Shown one piece after another: positions 33,084 to 45,160 of a stretch of 64,000 nt of DNA. Numbering within the stretch: the first letter of the stretch is position 1; each line of letters opens with the position of its first letter. The DNA comes from Actinomycetes bacterium (GTDB taxonomy: Bacteria > Actinomycetota > Actinomycetes > Actinomycetales > Demequinaceae): contig JAEYOR010000021.1 of the NCBI GenBank assembly GCA_023411615.1, forward strand, positions 1 through 64,000, written 5' to 3'. The notes beneath the pieces are model-generated. The model made no database searches and was not told where the DNA came from. It saw only the letters and a program-made list of their open reading frames with translations. A program made the position numbers and the translations under genes.

Positions 33084-34289
33084 TCACTGCGAGGCTCGCC
33101 GGTACAAAGGTAGCGCGGCAACGGTCATGGTTTCGCGGCGGCCACGCACATCGATCTCGACGGCCGTGCCCACTGCGGCAACACGTGGATGAACCATCGC
33201 CATCGCGATCGGCTTGCCGAGCGTTGGCGACGGCGCACCTGACGACACCACACCCACATGCGCGCCGTCGTGGAACACCTCGTAGCCCGCGCGCGCCACC
33301 CGACCGGACTGACCGACGAGCCCGACCAAGACGCGCTGATCAGAAGGTGCCGACGCTGGATCGGCGATCGCAGCGTCGTACGTCTGCTTAGCGGCAGCGA
33401 GTGCTTCGCGACCCACGAAGTCGCCACGCGGCTGCTTGTCATCGCTCAAGCGCACGGCGCCATCCAGTCCGGGTCGCACAAGCACTCGCGCTGCGCCGGT
33501 CTGGACCACGCGACCCAGTCCCACGTCATACGGCGTCGTAGCAAGAGTCAGCTCGTGGCCGTACAACGGCATGCCCGCCTCGAGGCGCAGCGAGTCACGG
33601 GCAGCGAGCCCGCAGGGAAGCATGCCGAGAGGCTGGCCGTACTCAAGCGCGAGGCGCCACACTGCCACGGCGTCGTCCGGAACCACAAAGAGTTCAAAGC
33701 CGTCCTCGCCGGTGTAGCCAGTGCGCGCAACCATTGCGTGAACGTCGCCCTTGAGGAGCACTGTGCACCACGTATACGGCGCGAGCAGCGCGATGTCCTC
33801 GGCGCCAAAAGCGCACATGCTCGTCACAATCGTCTCGGCGAGAGGGCCCTGGACCGCGATGAGTGCGATCTCGGCTGTCATGTCCGTCACCGAGGCATCG
33901 AACTTCGCGAGCCGGTGAGTGAGCTCCTCCACCACCGTGCCAACGTTGGCGGCGTTGGCGACAACGATGAAGTGATCCCAATCGCGGCGATACACGATGA
34001 CGTCATCGATGATCCCGCCGGTGGGCGTGCACAGCATGGTGTACTTCGCCTTCCCGATCGCGAGCCGTTCCATCCCCGAGACGAGCGCGGCGTCAAGGCC
34101 CGTGGCCGCTTGGGGACCGCGCACCACAACCTCGCCCATGTGGGAGATATCGAAGAGCCCCGCGGCCTCCCGCACGGCACGGTGCTCCGCCAAGTCCGAG
34201 CTGTACCGCACAGGCATGTCCCAGCCCGCAAAGTCGATGAGGGTGGCGCCGAGCGCCTCGTGCTCATGATGCAGGGGCGAACGCGTCAT
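33084..34289 (-). CDS. gcvT: Glycine cleavage system T protein (aminomethyltransferase)
   Basis: This 401-residue THF-dependent enzyme releases ammonia and makes 5,10-methylene-THF from the aminomethyl-lipoyl group on GcvH. Family blocks are FAGWDMPVRYSSDLAEHRAVREAAGLFDISHMGEV, RTGYTGEDGFELFV and the ARDSLRLEAGMPLYGHEL Asp/Arg site. It has a TACGCT-N6-ATG promoter of its own 70 bp after gcvP, so it may be expressed independently of gcvP. Confidence 0.96.
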   Translation of the reverse strand: MTRSPLHHEHEALGATLIDFAGWDMPVRYSSDLAEHRAVREAAGLFDISHMGEVVVRGPQAATGLDAALVSGMERLAIGKAKYTMLCTPTGGIIDDVIVYRRDWDHFIVVANAANVGTVVEELTHRLAKFDASVTDMTAEIALIAVQGPLAETIVTSMCAFGAEDIALLAPYTWCTVLLKGDVHAMVARTGYTGEDGFELFVVPDDAVAVWRLALEYGQPLGMLPCGLAARDSLRLEAGMPLYGHELTLATTPYDVGLGRVVQTGAARVLVRPGLDGAVRLSDDKQPRGDFVGREALAAAKQTYDAAIADPASAPSDQRVLVGLVGQSGRVARAGYEVFHDGAHVGVVSSGAPSPTLGKPIAMAMVHPRVAAVGTAVEIDVRGRRETMTVAALPLYRRASQ

Positions 34290-34295
34290 GCGGCC

Positions 34296-34301
34296 AGCGT
34301 A
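34296..34301 (-). promoter_or_regulatory. -10 element for leaderless gcvT
   Basis: TACGCT on the minus strand is followed by 6 nt (GGCCGC) and the ATG. It lies in the short gcvP-gcvT gap. Confidence 0.55.
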
Positions 34302-34358
34302 AACCCGCGGGCGTAGGACCTCAGCCTTCAGGCACCCGATTCGCGCACGGAACGCTTG

Positions 34359-37199
34359 TCAGTCCTGGAAATGCTCCACCGGTGGGCACGAGCACACCAC
34401 GTGGCGGTCGCCATACACGTTGTCGATCCGGCGCACCGGCGGGAAGTACTTGTCCCGGCGAAGCCCCGGCATCGGGAAGGCAGCGTGCTCACGCGAATAC
34501 GGCGCCGTCCATTCCTCCACGAGCAACGACTCGGCAGTGTGCGGCGCGTGACGTAGAGCAGAGGCGTCAGCATCGATCTCCCCGCGCTCAACGGCCGCGA
34601 TCTCTTCGCGAATCGCGATCATCGCGTCGATGAAACGGTCAAGCTCCGCAAGGTCCTCGGACTCGGTGGGCTCCACCATGAGCGTGCCCGCCACGGGCCA
34701 CGACATCGTGGGCGCGTGGAAGCCGTAGTCGATGAGGCGTTTTGCGACGTCCTCCGCCGTGATGCCAGTGGCCTTTGTCAGCTCGCGCAGGTCGAGAATG
34801 CACTCATGAGCGACGAGCCCACCCGGCCCGCGGTACAGCACGGGGAAGTGCTCCGCGAGACGAGCCGCCACGTAGTTGGCCGTCAGCACCGCAACGTGGG
34901 TCGCATGCTGGAGGCCATCGGGGCCGAGCATCGCGATATAAGACCACGAGATCGGCAAGATTCCCGCAGATCCGTAGGGTGCGCCCGAGACCGCGGCGCC
35001 GTGGCGCTTGAGGTCATGCGGGCGCTGAATTGACTGGCGGGTGCGCGGCAGGAACGGCACGAGGTGCTCAGCCACCGCCACCGGGCCGACGCCGGGGCCG
35101 CCGCCGCCGTGGGGGATCGCGAAGGTCTTGTGGAGATTGAGGTGCGACACGTCGCCACCAAAATGGCCCGGCTTTGCAAGTCCCACGAGCGCATTGAGGT
35201 TGGCGCCGTCGATATAGACCTGCCCGCCAGCGTCGTGCACTGCCGCGCACACCTCGCCCACGTGTGGCTCATAGACACCGTGGGTGGACGGGTAGGTGAT
35301 CATGATCGCCGCGACCTTGCCGTCATGCTTTGCGAGCATGGCCTTGAGGTCATCGAGGTCAATCTCACCGTCGGCCCCCGTCTTGACCACGGCAACGCGC
35401 ATGCCGGCGAGCACGGCTGACGCCGCATTGGTGCCGTGAGCTGAAGCGGGGATGAGGCAGACATCCCGCTCGTCATTGCCCTGGGCGCGGTGGTACTCGC
35501 GGATGGCGAGCAGACCCGCGTATTCACCACGCGAGCCCGCATTCGGTTGGACCGACACGGCCGAGTAGCCGGTGATCTCTGCGAGCCAGTCCTCCAGCTG
35601 CTCGATCATCTGGCGGTAGCCAGCAGTCTGAGCGGAGGGCGCAAAGGGGTGGATGTTGGCAAAGCCTGGCCACAACATCGGCTCAAGCGAGGCTGCCGCA
35701 TTGAGTTTCATCGTGCACGAGCCGAGCGGAATCATCGTCCGGTCGAGAGCGAGATCGCGGTCCGCGAGGCGACGCATGTAGCGCGTGAGCGCGGCCTCAG
35801 AGTGATAGCTGTTGAACACGGGGTGCGTGAGGTACTCCGACGTCCGGCGCACCGAGCGGGGGATCGCGACGCGCGGGGCCGTGTACACCGGGTGGCGCGG
35901 TCGTGCAATGACCGCCTCAACCAGGTGGTCGAGGGTCTCAAGCTCCGTCTTCTCGTCACAGGCGATCGCGACGTGATCGTCATCCACCTTGCGGATGTTG
36001 ATGCCGGCGGCGGCCGCGCGGGCGACAACGGAGTCCGCGCCACCCGGCACGTTCAACATGATCGTGTCAAAGAAATCCTCGTGGACTGGGTTCACACCCA
36101 TAGCCGCGAGCGCGTCGGCGAGCGTCACCGCCTTCGAGTGCACGTCAAGCGCGATATCGCGCAGACCGGTGGGACCGTGATAGACGGCGTACATCGAGGC
36201 GACCACCGCGAGGAGAGACTGCGCAGTGCAGATGTTCGACGTGGCCTTCTCGCGGCGAATGTGCTGCTCGCGGGTCTGCAGTGCCAAACGGTACGCAGGC
36301 TTGCCATCTTCGTCCCGGGACACACCCACAAGGCGGCCGGGCAGTTGTCGCTCGAGGCCGTCGCGCACGGCAATAAAAGCAGCATGCGGCCCACCGAAGA
36401 ACAAAGGAACCCCAAAGCGCTGTGAAGAGCCAACCGCGATGTCAGCGCCCATCTCGCCCGGGGACGTGACGATGGTGAGAGACAGGAGGTCGCACGCCAC
36501 GGTGGCCAGAGCGTCGGCATCATGAACGGCTGCGAGCTGCGGGCGCAAGTCACGCAGGCGGCCCGACTGGCCGGGGTTTTGGAAGACGACGCCAACGACG
36601 TCCCGCGCGGGACGCCACGCCTCTTCAATGTCCTCAACGCGCGCTGTGATCCCGAGCGCGTTGCACTGCGCGAGCACCACTTCGAGCGTCTGGGGGAAGC
36701 ACTCGGCGTCGATGACGATCGCGCCCTCTCGGTTGGCGGCGCGCTCCATGAGGAGCACCGCCTCAGCGACAGCGGTCGCTTCGTCAAGCAAGGAAGCGTT
36801 CGCGATCGGCAAGGACGTGAGGTCGGACACCATCGTCTGGAAGTTGAGAAGTGCCTCAAGGCGACCCTGAGAGATCTCCGCTTGATAAGGGGTGTACGCC
36901 GAATACCACGCGGGGTTCGTGAGAATGCCGCGACGGATCGCGGCCGGGGTCACCGTGTCGTAGTAGCCCTGCCCGATCATCTGGACAGCGGTCTCATTGC
37001 GGTGGGCGAACTGCTCAAGGCGCGCGAGCGCCTCGGCCTCGGTCAGCGCGTCCGGCAAGACGAGCACGTCGTCTTGGCGAATCGACTCCGGAACGGCGGC
37101 GTCAATGAGTGCTTCAAGCGACGCGAATCCCACGGTGCCCAGCATCGTGTGAATGGCGTCGTCATCGGGTCCCACGTGGCGGTCAGCGAAGGAGGTCAC
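34359..37199 (-). CDS. gcvP: Glycine dehydrogenase (decarboxylating), P protein
   Basis: This 946-residue homodimer-type P protein decarboxylates glycine with PLP and loads the lipoyl arm of GcvH. The PLP lysine is in [21 protein letters not shown] in the C-terminal half. The N-terminal half begins [25 protein letters not shown]. The start is GTG; CAGAAT lies 6 nt upstream. It is the first gene of the gcvP-gcvT-gcvH-nudix run. No glycine riboswitch is recognisable in the 140 bp upstream. Confidence 0.97.
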   Translation of the reverse strand: MTSFADRHVGPDDDAIHTMLGTVGFASLEALIDAAVPESIRQDDVLVLPDALTEAEALARLEQFAHRNETAVQMIGQGYYDTVTPAAIRRGILTNPAWYSAYTPYQAEISQGRLEALLNFQTMVSDLTSLPIANASLLDEATAVAEAVLLMERAANREGAIVIDAECFPQTLEVVLAQCNALGITARVEDIEEAWRPARDVVGVVFQNPGQSGRLRDLRPQLAAVHDADALATVACDLLSLTIVTSPGEMGADIAVGSSQRFGVPLFFGGPHAAFIAVRDGLERQLPGRLVGVSRDEDGKPAYRLALQTREQHIRREKATSNICTAQSLLAVVASMYAVYHGPTGLRDIALDVHSKAVTLADALAAMGVNPVHEDFFDTIMLNVPGGADSVVARAAAAGINIRKVDDDHVAIACDEKTELETLDHLVEAVIARPRHPVYTAPRVAIPRSVRRTSEYLTHPVFNSYHSEAALTRYMRRLADRDLALDRTMIPLGSCTMKLNAAASLEPMLWPGFANIHPFAPSAQTAGYRQMIEQLEDWLAEITGYSAVSVQPNAGSRGEYAGLLAIREYHRAQGNDERDVCLIPASAHGTNAASAVLAGMRVAVVKTGADGEIDLDDLKAMLAKHDGKVAAIMITYPSTHGVYEPHVGEVCAAVHDAGGQVYIDGANLNALVGLAKPGHFGGDVSHLNLHKTFAIPHGGGGPGVGPVAVAEHLVPFLPRTRQSIQRPHDLKRHGAAVSGAPYGSAGILPISWSYIAMLGPDGLQHATHVAVLTANYVAARLAEHFPVLYRGPGGLVAHECILDLRELTKATGITAEDVAKRLIDYGFHAPTMSWPVAGTLMVEPTESEDLAELDRFIDAMIAIREEIAAVERGEIDADASALRHAPHTAESLLVEEWTAPYSREHAAFPMPGLRRDKYFPPVRRIDNVYGDRHVVCSCPPVEHFQD

Positions 37200-37328
37200 C
37201 CGCCCATTCTGTCCTACTCGGCGATACGGCGACAGGGAACCTGCCGGGACGTGGCCAATCCGTCACTGTGGAGGTCGGTTACGAGCACCCGTGGGGCGTC
37301 GCAGCGAGCCGCATCCGTGACCACCCAT

Positions 37329-37334
37329 TAGGTT
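37329..37334 (+). promoter_or_regulatory. -10 element for a leaderless small membrane protein gene
   Basis: TAGGTT is followed by 6 nt (CATGCC) and the ATG at 37341. Confidence 0.6.
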
Positions 37335-37340
37335 CATGCC

Positions 37341-37637
37341 ATGGAGTTGATCGTGGGCGTTGTCGCGGGTGCGCTCGTGGGCTCGGGCGCCGCTCACACC
37401 CACGCACGCGTGGACAACGGCTGGTGGCTCAACCTCCTTGCGGGCGCGATTGGCGGGCTGCTTGGCAAGGCGCTGTGGACAGACTCGCTCGTGCCCAGTT
37501 TCTCTGACAACCTCTTGGCGGCCACCGCAGTCGCTGGCTCGATCGGTGGCGTTGTCATTGCCGTGGGTGCTGGCATCGCGCGTCACGTTGTGGGCTGGTA
37601 CCTGCGGACAAAGGCGCAGGGCCCCACCTCAGACTGA
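37341..37637 (+). CDS. Small hypothetical membrane protein (98 aa)
   Basis: This 98-residue protein begins MELIVGVVAGALVGSGAAHTHARVDNGWW and has Gly/Ala-rich hydrophobic segments at about residues 2-18, 28-45 and 58-80. The layout resembles small GlsB/YeaQ-like membrane proteins in general character but no diagnostic motif is present. It is leaderless and stands 50 bp before a glycosyltransferase gene. The function is unknown. Confidence 0.65.
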   Translation: MELIVGVVAGALVGSGAAHTHARVDNGWWLNLLAGAIGGLLGKALWTDSLVPSFSDNLLAATAVAGSIGGVVIAVGAGIARHVVGWYLRTKAQGPTSD

Positions 37638-37687
37638 GCGCAAGCGACGCGCCGCGCCACTACGCTGTGGAGCGTCGGAAGGTCATT

Positions 37688-38707
37688 GTGAAGCTCATCG
37701 TCCAGATCCCATGCCTTAACGAAGAAGCCACCTTGCCGTTGGTGCTCGAGTCGATCCCCAAGAAGATCGATGGCATCGACGAGATCGAGGTGCTCGTCAT
37801 TGACGACGGCTCAACGGACCGCACGGTGGAGATTGCGCGCGAGATGGGCGTCCACCACGTCATCTCCCACACCACGCGCATGGGCCTCGCTCGCTCCTTC
37901 CGCGACGGCGTGGACTTCGCTCTCTCTCACGGTGCTGACATCGTGGTCAACACCGACGGCGACAACCAGTACCCACAGGCGCGCATCCCCGACCTCGTTT
38001 CCCCCATTCTCGCTGGCACCGCGGACATCGTCATTGGCGACCGCCAGACCCACACGATCGCGCACTTCTCGGCCTTCAAAAAGGTGATGCAGCGATTCGG
38101 GTCATGGGTGGTGAATCGCGCCGCCGGGACCAAGTTGCCCGACGCTGCCTCGGGATTCCGTGCTTACTCGCGGTACTCGCTCTACCGCCTCAACATCGTC
38201 ACGCAGTTCAGCTACACGATGGAGACGATCATCCAGGCGGGCAACAAGAGCCTTGCGATCGCCTCGGTTGAGATCGACACCAACCCCAAGACGCGGGAGT
38301 CTCGCCTTTTCTCCAACATGTTCGAGCACATGGCGCGCTCCGGTCAGGCGATCCTGCGCTCCTACATCATGTTCAAGCCGTGGTCGCTGTTCCTCACCAT
38401 GATGGTGTTCTTTGGCGTCCTCGGACTCGTGCCCTTTGTGCGCTACGCGATCTTGCTTGCCCAGGGCGACGAGGGCAACCACTACCAGTCGCTCATGCTT
38501 GGAACGCTTCTTCTCATCGGCTCGGGCCTGTCGCTCGCGATCGGCGTGCTCTCGGATCTCGCAAAGTCCAACCGCATCCTCAATGAGGACCAGCTGTACC
38601 GCATCAAGGAGCAGCAGTACGGTCCGGCTGTCCCGGCCGCAACCGCCGCGCGCCAACGCCAAGAGCAAGCCCCACAGCGTCGGCGAGCGTCATCGAAAAG
38701 CGGCTGA
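37688..38707 (+). CDS. Family 2 glycosyltransferase with C-terminal membrane helices (DPM1-like)
   Basis: This 339-residue protein has a GT-A domain: VQIPCLNEEATLPLVLESIPKKI, LVIDDGSTDRTVEIA and the metal motif VNTDGDNQYPQ. Two C-terminal membrane helices (about residues 238-260 and 272-294) place it with polyprenyl-phosphate sugar synthases. The final 45 residues are Gln/Arg-rich. A TACGCT hexamer 27 nt upstream and a GGAAGG site support the GTG at 37688. The last 104 bp overlap the convergent flippase-like gene. Confidence 0.85.
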   Translation: MKLIVQIPCLNEEATLPLVLESIPKKIDGIDEIEVLVIDDGSTDRTVEIAREMGVHHVISHTTRMGLARSFRDGVDFALSHGADIVVNTDGDNQYPQARIPDLVSPILAGTADIVIGDRQTHTIAHFSAFKKVMQRFGSWVVNRAAGTKLPDAASGFRAYSRYSLYRLNIVTQFSYTMETIIQAGNKSLAIASVEIDTNPKTRESRLFSNMFEHMARSGQAILRSYIMFKPWSLFLTMMVFFGVLGLVPFVRYAILLAQGDEGNHYQSLMLGTLLLIGSGLSLAIGVLSDLAKSNRILNEDQLYRIKEQQYGPAVPAATAARQRQEQAPQRRRASSKSG

Positions 38708-39554
38708 GGAGCGCCAGCGCGAGCGCTTGAGGCTCGGTCGCTGCGCCAGCGAGCAAGGCGACGAGCGCGATCTCGCGCGGCCCCACGCCTGCAGGGGCAA
38801 TGACGATGACGAACCCCACCAGCCACGCAACGGCGAAGGCTCCCGTCGCGATTCCGAGGTTGGCGTCGTCGCTGCCAAGAGCACGGAGCAGCACCCACGC
38901 GTGCACACCCAGGGCCGCCCAGTTGAGTGCCGACCACAGCGCCGAGGCGAGGAGCGCGCGGCCCTCAATGCGCGGCGGCTCTGCCTTGCGTCGTAAGACG
39001 CGCAACGCAATGTCGAGCAGTCGCTCGAGCACGGCGGGCACCAGAGTCACCGCGAGCAGCACCGCGAGCGCGAGCGCCCACCAGTAGTCGAGAAGCGTGC
39101 CGGGGGCGAACACGGCGAGCGCGGCCACGCCGACAACCGCAGCCATCACCACACCCACCGCCATCGCAACAAGCGATCCCGTCATCGCTCGTGCCCGGCT
39201 CACCCCATGGGTCCGGGCGAACTCGGTTTGAGCGACAACAGGCCAGATTGCTCCGGGCACGTATTTGCCCGCCTGGGACACAAGAAAGACGGCCGACGCT
39301 TCCGTCAGGGGCGCGTCAAGACCCACCGAGCGCATGACGGAGCGCCAGGACAGCGTGTTGAAAGCGAGGGCGAGAACGGTGAGAGCGATGGCCGCGACGA
39401 GCGGCCAAACGCCGAGTCCACGGGCAGCGTCGGCCACGTCCTCCCACTGCGAGGCAACCGCCCACGCAATGACACCCACGGCCACGCCAAACAGCACCCA
39501 CCTGATCATGGCGCCGCGTGTGAGGGCGACTCGGGCAGCACCCGGGCGGCTCAT
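38604..39554 (-). CDS. Lysylphosphatidylglycerol synthase-type flippase-like membrane protein (UPF0104)
   Basis: This 316-residue protein has about eight membrane helices. The blocks NTLSWRSVMRSVG, FLVSQAGKYVPGAIWPVVAQTEFARTHGVSRARAM and GPREIALVALLAGA are typical of the membrane domain shared by MprF flippases and AglD-type proteins. No synthase domain follows. The ATG overlaps the epimerase stop as ATGA. Context suggests a role in moving or assembling lipid-linked glycans, which is inference. Its 3' end overlaps the convergent glycosyltransferase by 104 bp. Confidence 0.8.
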   Translation of the reverse strand: MSRPGAARVALTRGAMIRWVLFGVAVGVIAWAVASQWEDVADAARGLGVWPLVAAIALTVLALAFNTLSWRSVMRSVGLDAPLTEASAVFLVSQAGKYVPGAIWPVVAQTEFARTHGVSRARAMTGSLVAMAVGVVMAAVVGVAALAVFAPGTLLDYWWALALAVLLAVTLVPAVLERLLDIALRVLRRKAEPPRIEGRALLASALWSALNWAALGVHAWVLLRALGSDDANLGIATGAFAVAWLVGFVIVIAPAGVGPREIALVALLAGAATEPQALALALLSRFSMTLADAVGLALGVGARRLRPGQPDRTAAP

Positions 39555-40438
39555 TGCGCGGCCCGCCAGCGCCACTGGCGCGCGACTCCTTCGGCAAGCG
39601 GCACGCGGGCCTGCCACCCGAGCGCTTCGCGGGCAAGAGAAGCGTCAAGAGTGGAGTGTGCGGTGTCGGTATCGCGCGCGTGATGACGGACCACCCGCAA
39701 CACATGCGGCGCGACAACAGGTTCGAGAATGTGGAGGAGGTCATCGAGGGATGTCGCAACTCCTGAGCCGATATTGACCACGGGCGGAGCCTCCACGGTG
39801 AGGTGGGTGGCGAGAACGGCTTGAGCGATATCGTCGACGTAGACGTAGTCACGGGTTGCCGTCGGGTCCCCATAGACGTGCACCGGGGCGCCACCCAGAG
39901 CGGCTTCGATCCAGTGCGCCAGCACACCCTGGCCGGGCGCGGGCCACTGTCCCGGTCCATACGCGTTCGCCACACGCAACGCCACCGATGGGAGGCCGGA
40001 ACGTGCGACATGCTGCTCGATCTCGAGTTTCGCCTCGCCGTATCTGTTGACGGGGTTGGGCTCGTTGCTCTCCTTGAACGGCGGCCTCGCGGGCGGCCCA
40101 TAAAGAGTGCCGCCCGATGAGAAGGTGACGATGCGCGGTGACCGTTCTAGGCGAGAGAACAAGGCAATCGCCTCGTCAAGGTCGCGCTTGTCGGCCTCAA
40201 TAAGCGCGGGTTCCTCCACCGCAAGGCGCGGGTTGATGCGGGACGCACACCACACGAGCGTCCGCACGCCGCGCGCATCGGGATGAAGCTCGCCGTCCTC
40301 CACCAAAGGCCTGTCGAGGGTGAAACCGGTGACTGGAACGTCGGCCGCATTGAAGGCCTCGACTACGGCACTGCCGAGGAAGCCCGCGGCGCCCACCACT
40401 GCGGCCTCGTACACTTGGGGCGCCCTCGCTTCACTCAC
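39551..40438 (-). CDS. NAD-dependent epimerase/dehydratase (extended SDR, sugar nucleotide)
   Basis: This 295-residue protein has the Rossmann motif VVGAAGFLGSAVVEAF and the catalytic YGEAK (Tyr-x3-Lys) in NRYGEAKLEIEQHV, with SSGGTLYG supplying the Ser/Thr. The TRDYVYVDDIAQAV and NIGSG blocks are those of UDP-glucose 4-epimerase-like enzymes. GTG at 40438 is chosen because longer starts enter the divergent gene. It is coupled to the flippase-like gene. The sugar is unknown. Confidence 0.87.
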   Translation of the reverse strand: MSEARAPQVYEAAVVGAAGFLGSAVVEAFNAADVPVTGFTLDRPLVEDGELHPDARGVRTLVWCASRINPRLAVEEPALIEADKRDLDEAIALFSRLERSPRIVTFSSGGTLYGPPARPPFKESNEPNPVNRYGEAKLEIEQHVARSGLPSVALRVANAYGPGQWPAPGQGVLAHWIEAALGGAPVHVYGDPTATRDYVYVDDIAQAVLATHLTVEAPPVVNIGSGVATSLDDLLHILEPVVAPHVLRVVRHHARDTDTAHSTLDASLAREALGWQARVPLAEGVARQWRWRAAQ

Positions 40439-40446
40439 GGTGGATA

Positions 40447-40451
40447 AGCCT

Positions 40452-40452
<1 letters not shown>
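40447..40452 (-). promoter_or_regulatory. -10-like element of the epimerase gene, overlapping the divergent start codon
   Basis: TAGGCT on the minus strand lies 8 nt before the GTG. Its last base is part of the ATG of the divergent glycosyltransferase. Only 13 bp separate the two start codons. Confidence 0.45.
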
Positions 40453-42673
<2,221 letters not shown>

Positions 42674-42702
42674 TCATCCTACGTGAGGAGCCAGCTGCGC
42701 AT

Positions 42703-43335
42703 TCAGTCGTGCTTGGCCCCGGCGCGCAACGCCGCGACGTACGCCTCCACCGTGTCGAAGAGGGGAAGGAGACCCGACGCCTGTGCTTCGCTCAGCGTCG
42801 GCGCCGCCTCGTCCTTGGGGCTCAGCAACGGGGAAAGCGGTGAACCATCCCGCGCCGTGGTGGGCCACTCGATGCCAATCTCCGCATCGAGCGGGTGGAC
42901 ACCGTGCTCGCCTGTGGGGTTGTAGCCCTCCGAGCAGAGGTAGACCACCGTCGATCCATCCTCAAGCGACATGAAGGCATGACCCAATCCTTCGCTGAGG
43001 TAAATCGCCCTGCGATCGACATCATCGAGAAGCACCGCGTCCCATTGCCCAAACGTCGGTGAGCCCACACGGATGTCGACCACGACGTCGAGCACTGCAC
43101 CGGCAGGGCAGGTGACGTACTTTGCCTGGCCAGGGGGAACGTCGGCAAAGTGAATGCCGCGCACCACGCCTGCGGCGGAGACGGAGAGGTTCGCTTGAGC
43201 GAGGCTCAGTGAATGGCCGGCGTGCTGAGCAAACGGCCCCTCCTTGAACCACTCGAGAAACACGCCGCGATCGTCACCGAACTGGCGAGGGGTGATCTCC
43301 CACGCGCCTGCGATCGACAGTTCTCGAACGTCCAC
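42703..43335 (-). CDS. rfbC: dTDP-4-dehydrorhamnose 3,5-epimerase
   Basis: This 210-residue cupin-fold enzyme epimerises C3 and C5 of the keto-deoxy sugar. The blocks DDRGVFLEWFKEG, LSLAQANLSVSAAGVVRGIHFADVPPGQAKYVTCPAGAVLDVVVDIR (catalytic His) and LGHAFMSLED are typical. The GTG at 43335 has an AAGGAG ribosome site with ideal 6-nt spacing, which decides the start over longer frames. It is divergent from rfbD across a 64-bp gap with an inverted repeat. Confidence 0.95.
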   Translation of the reverse strand: MDVRELSIAGAWEITPRQFGDDRGVFLEWFKEGPFAQHAGHSLSLAQANLSVSAAGVVRGIHFADVPPGQAKYVTCPAGAVLDVVVDIRVGSPTFGQWDAVLLDDVDRRAIYLSEGLGHAFMSLEDGSTVVYLCSEGYNPTGEHGVHPLDAEIGIEWPTTARDGSPLSPLLSPKDEAAPTLSEAQASGLLPLFDTVEAYVAALRAGAKHD

Positions 43336-43354
43336 CTTGTGCTCCTTGTGCAAT

Positions 43355-43369
43355 GTTGAGAATCTCAAC
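43355..43369. promoter_or_regulatory. Inverted repeat in the rfbC-rfbD promoter interval
   Basis: GTTGAGA-A-TCTCAAC is a perfect 7-bp palindrome with one central base, in the 64-bp interval between divergent rfbC and rfbD. It is a plausible operator controlling both directions. Confidence 0.45.
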
Positions 43370-43386
43370 CAGCCTAATGCGGCGGT

Positions 43387-43392
43387 TAGCCT
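43387..43392 (+). promoter_or_regulatory. -10 element of rfbD
   Basis: TAGCCT is followed by 7 nt and the GTG at 43400. Confidence 0.5.
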
Positions 43393-43399
43393 TGTTCGC

Positions 43400-44272
43400 G
43401 TGTCCCTTTCACATGCACGAGTGCTCGTAACCGGTAGCAACGGAATGCTTGCGACCGATCTTGTCGACGCGCTCCGCGACGCGGGCGTCACGCGGTTGCG
43501 TCTTGTCGATCGCGATGAGCTCGACATTTGCGACGCTCACGCAGCGGACCAGATGGTTGCGGACTTCGACGTTGTCATCAACTGCGCCGCGTACACGGCA
43601 GTGGATGCGGCGGAAGGTGACGAGGCGGTGGCCTTCGAGGTCAATGCGACCGGCGCCGCCAACCTCGCCGCCGCATGCGCCCGCCACGGCGCCCGGCTCG
43701 TTCACATCTCGACTGACTATGTCTTCGCGGGTGATGCGACCGAGCCGTACGCCGAGGATGCCGAGACCAAGCCCGCTAGCGCCTATGGACGAACCAAGGC
43801 GGCAGGAGAGCAAGCGGTGCGCGAGTCCGGAGCCGACGCTCTAGTGGTCCGCACCGCGTGGCTGTACGGCCGCGGCGGTCCGTGCTTCCCCAAGACCATC
43901 GCGCGCCTCGTGGCCGAGCGCGGTTCAGTCAGCGTGGTCGATGACCAGATCGGTCAGCCCACGTGGACTCGCGATGTGGCTGCCTTCATCATGCGTCTGC
44001 TTGCAGCCGACGCTCCCGCTGGGACGTATCACGCGACCTCGGCCGGGCAGTGCTCATGGTTCGATTTCGCGAAGGCCGTTGTGGCGTCGGCCGGATTGCC
44101 AGGCACAGTAGAGCCGACGACGTCGGACACGTTTCCCCGCCCCGCACCCCGTCCCGCGTGGTCAGTTTTGGGTCACGGCGCGCACGAGGCGCTCGGGATC
44201 GCGGGAATCGGACCGTGGGAAGAGCGCTGGGCTCTCGCAGCCGGCGAAGTCCTGGCCGACGCTGTGCGCTAG
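43400..44272 (+). CDS. rfbD: dTDP-4-dehydrorhamnose reductase
   Basis: This 290-residue enzyme performs the last step to dTDP-L-rhamnose using NADPH. It has VLVTGSNGMLATDLVDAL, the VVINCAAYTAVDAAEGDEAVAFEVNATGAANLA block, LVHISTDYVFAGD and the catalytic YGRTKAAGEQAV. GTG 43400 is chosen because it places the Rossmann motif at the usual distance and matches the -10 spacing. It stands alone on the plus strand, split from the other rfb genes. Confidence 0.95.
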   Translation: MSLSHARVLVTGSNGMLATDLVDALRDAGVTRLRLVDRDELDICDAHAADQMVADFDVVINCAAYTAVDAAEGDEAVAFEVNATGAANLAAACARHGARLVHISTDYVFAGDATEPYAEDAETKPASAYGRTKAAGEQAVRESGADALVVRTAWLYGRGGPCFPKTIARLVAERGSVSVVDDQIGQPTWTRDVAAFIMRLLAADAPAGTYHATSAGQCSWFDFAKAVVASAGLPGTVEPTTSDTFPRPAPRPAWSVLGHGAHEALGIAGIGPWEERWALAAGEVLADAVR

Positions 44273-44285
44273 CGGCCGCGAAAGG

Positions 44286-45155
44286 CTAGCGGCCTTCCTC
44301 GAGCACCTTGAGCAGGTAGCTGCCATAACCCGACTTGGTGAGCACCTCTGCGCGCACCCGGAGCTCGTCATCGCTGAGGAAGCCAAGGCGCCATGCCACC
44401 TCTTCTGGCGAGCCGATGCTGAGGCCTTGGCGGTGCACCACCGTCTGGACAAACTGTGACGCGTCGATGAGTGAGTCAAACGTTCCCGTGTCGAGCCAGG
44501 CGGTTCCGCGCTGCAGCACGCCTACGTGGAGTTTGCCCGCCTCAAGGTAGTGGCGGTTGACGTCGGTGATCTCGTACTCTCCGCGTGCGGAGGGCTTGAG
44601 ACTGCGGGCGATCTCCACCACGTCGTTGTCGTAGAAGTACAGGCCAGGGACGGCGTAGTTCGACTTGGGCTGGGCGGGTTTCTCCTCAAGGGAGATCGCG
44701 CGGCCCTCGCTGTCGAACTCGACAACGCCGTAAGCGGTCGGGTCCGCGACCCGGTAGGCGAAGACGGCCGCGCCGGCCACCTGGTTGAAGCGCTGGAGAG
44801 TCGAGCCAAGGCCTGGGCCGTAGAAGATGTTGTCGCCGAGCACGAGCGCCGCGTGATCACTGCCCACGTGGTCGGCGCCGATGACGAACGCTTGCGCGAG
44901 GCCATTGGGCTCGTGCTGGACCGCAAAGCTGATCGAGATGCCGAACTGCGAGCCGTCACCGAGGAGCCGTTCGAACTGCGGTGCGTCATGCGGGGTGGTG
45001 ATGACCAATACGTCACGAATGCCCGCCAAGATCAGCGTCGACAGCGGGTAATAGATCATCGGCTTGTCATAGACCGGGACCAGCTGCTTGCTCACGCCAA
45101 GTGTGATGGGGTGCAGTCGCGTGCCGGATCCACCGGCCAAGATGATGCCTCGCAT
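44286..45155 (-). CDS. rfbA: Glucose-1-phosphate thymidylyltransferase
   Basis: This 289-residue enzyme makes dTDP-glucose from dTTP and glucose-1-phosphate. The N-terminal [38 protein letters not shown] contains the nucleotidyl-transfer motif, and [14 protein letters not shown] and [17 protein letters not shown] are diagnostic. It starts 5 bp after the upstream rhamnosyltransferase-like gene, so the two share an operon. Its substrate is the product of Pgm encoded earlier in the window. Confidence 0.96.
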   Translation of the reverse strand: MRGIILAGGSGTRLHPITLGVSKQLVPVYDKPMIYYPLSTLILAGIRDVLVITTPHDAPQFERLLGDGSQFGISISFAVQHEPNGLAQAFVIGADHVGSDHAALVLGDNIFYGPGLGSTLQRFNQVAGAAVFAYRVADPTAYGVVEFDSEGRAISLEEKPAQPKSNYAVPGLYFYDNDVVEIARSLKPSARGEYEITDVNRHYLEAGKLHVGVLQRGTAWLDTGTFDSLIDASQFVQTVVHRQGLSIGSPEEVAWRLGFLSDDELRVRAEVLTKSGYGSYLLKVLEEGR

Positions 45156-45160
45156 GGGCC

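Noticed and set aside
37200..37340. Possible glycine riboswitch upstream of gcvP
   Set aside because: The 140-bp interval lacks the paired aptamer signature, and the spacing of CAGAAT to GTG suggests little or no leader.
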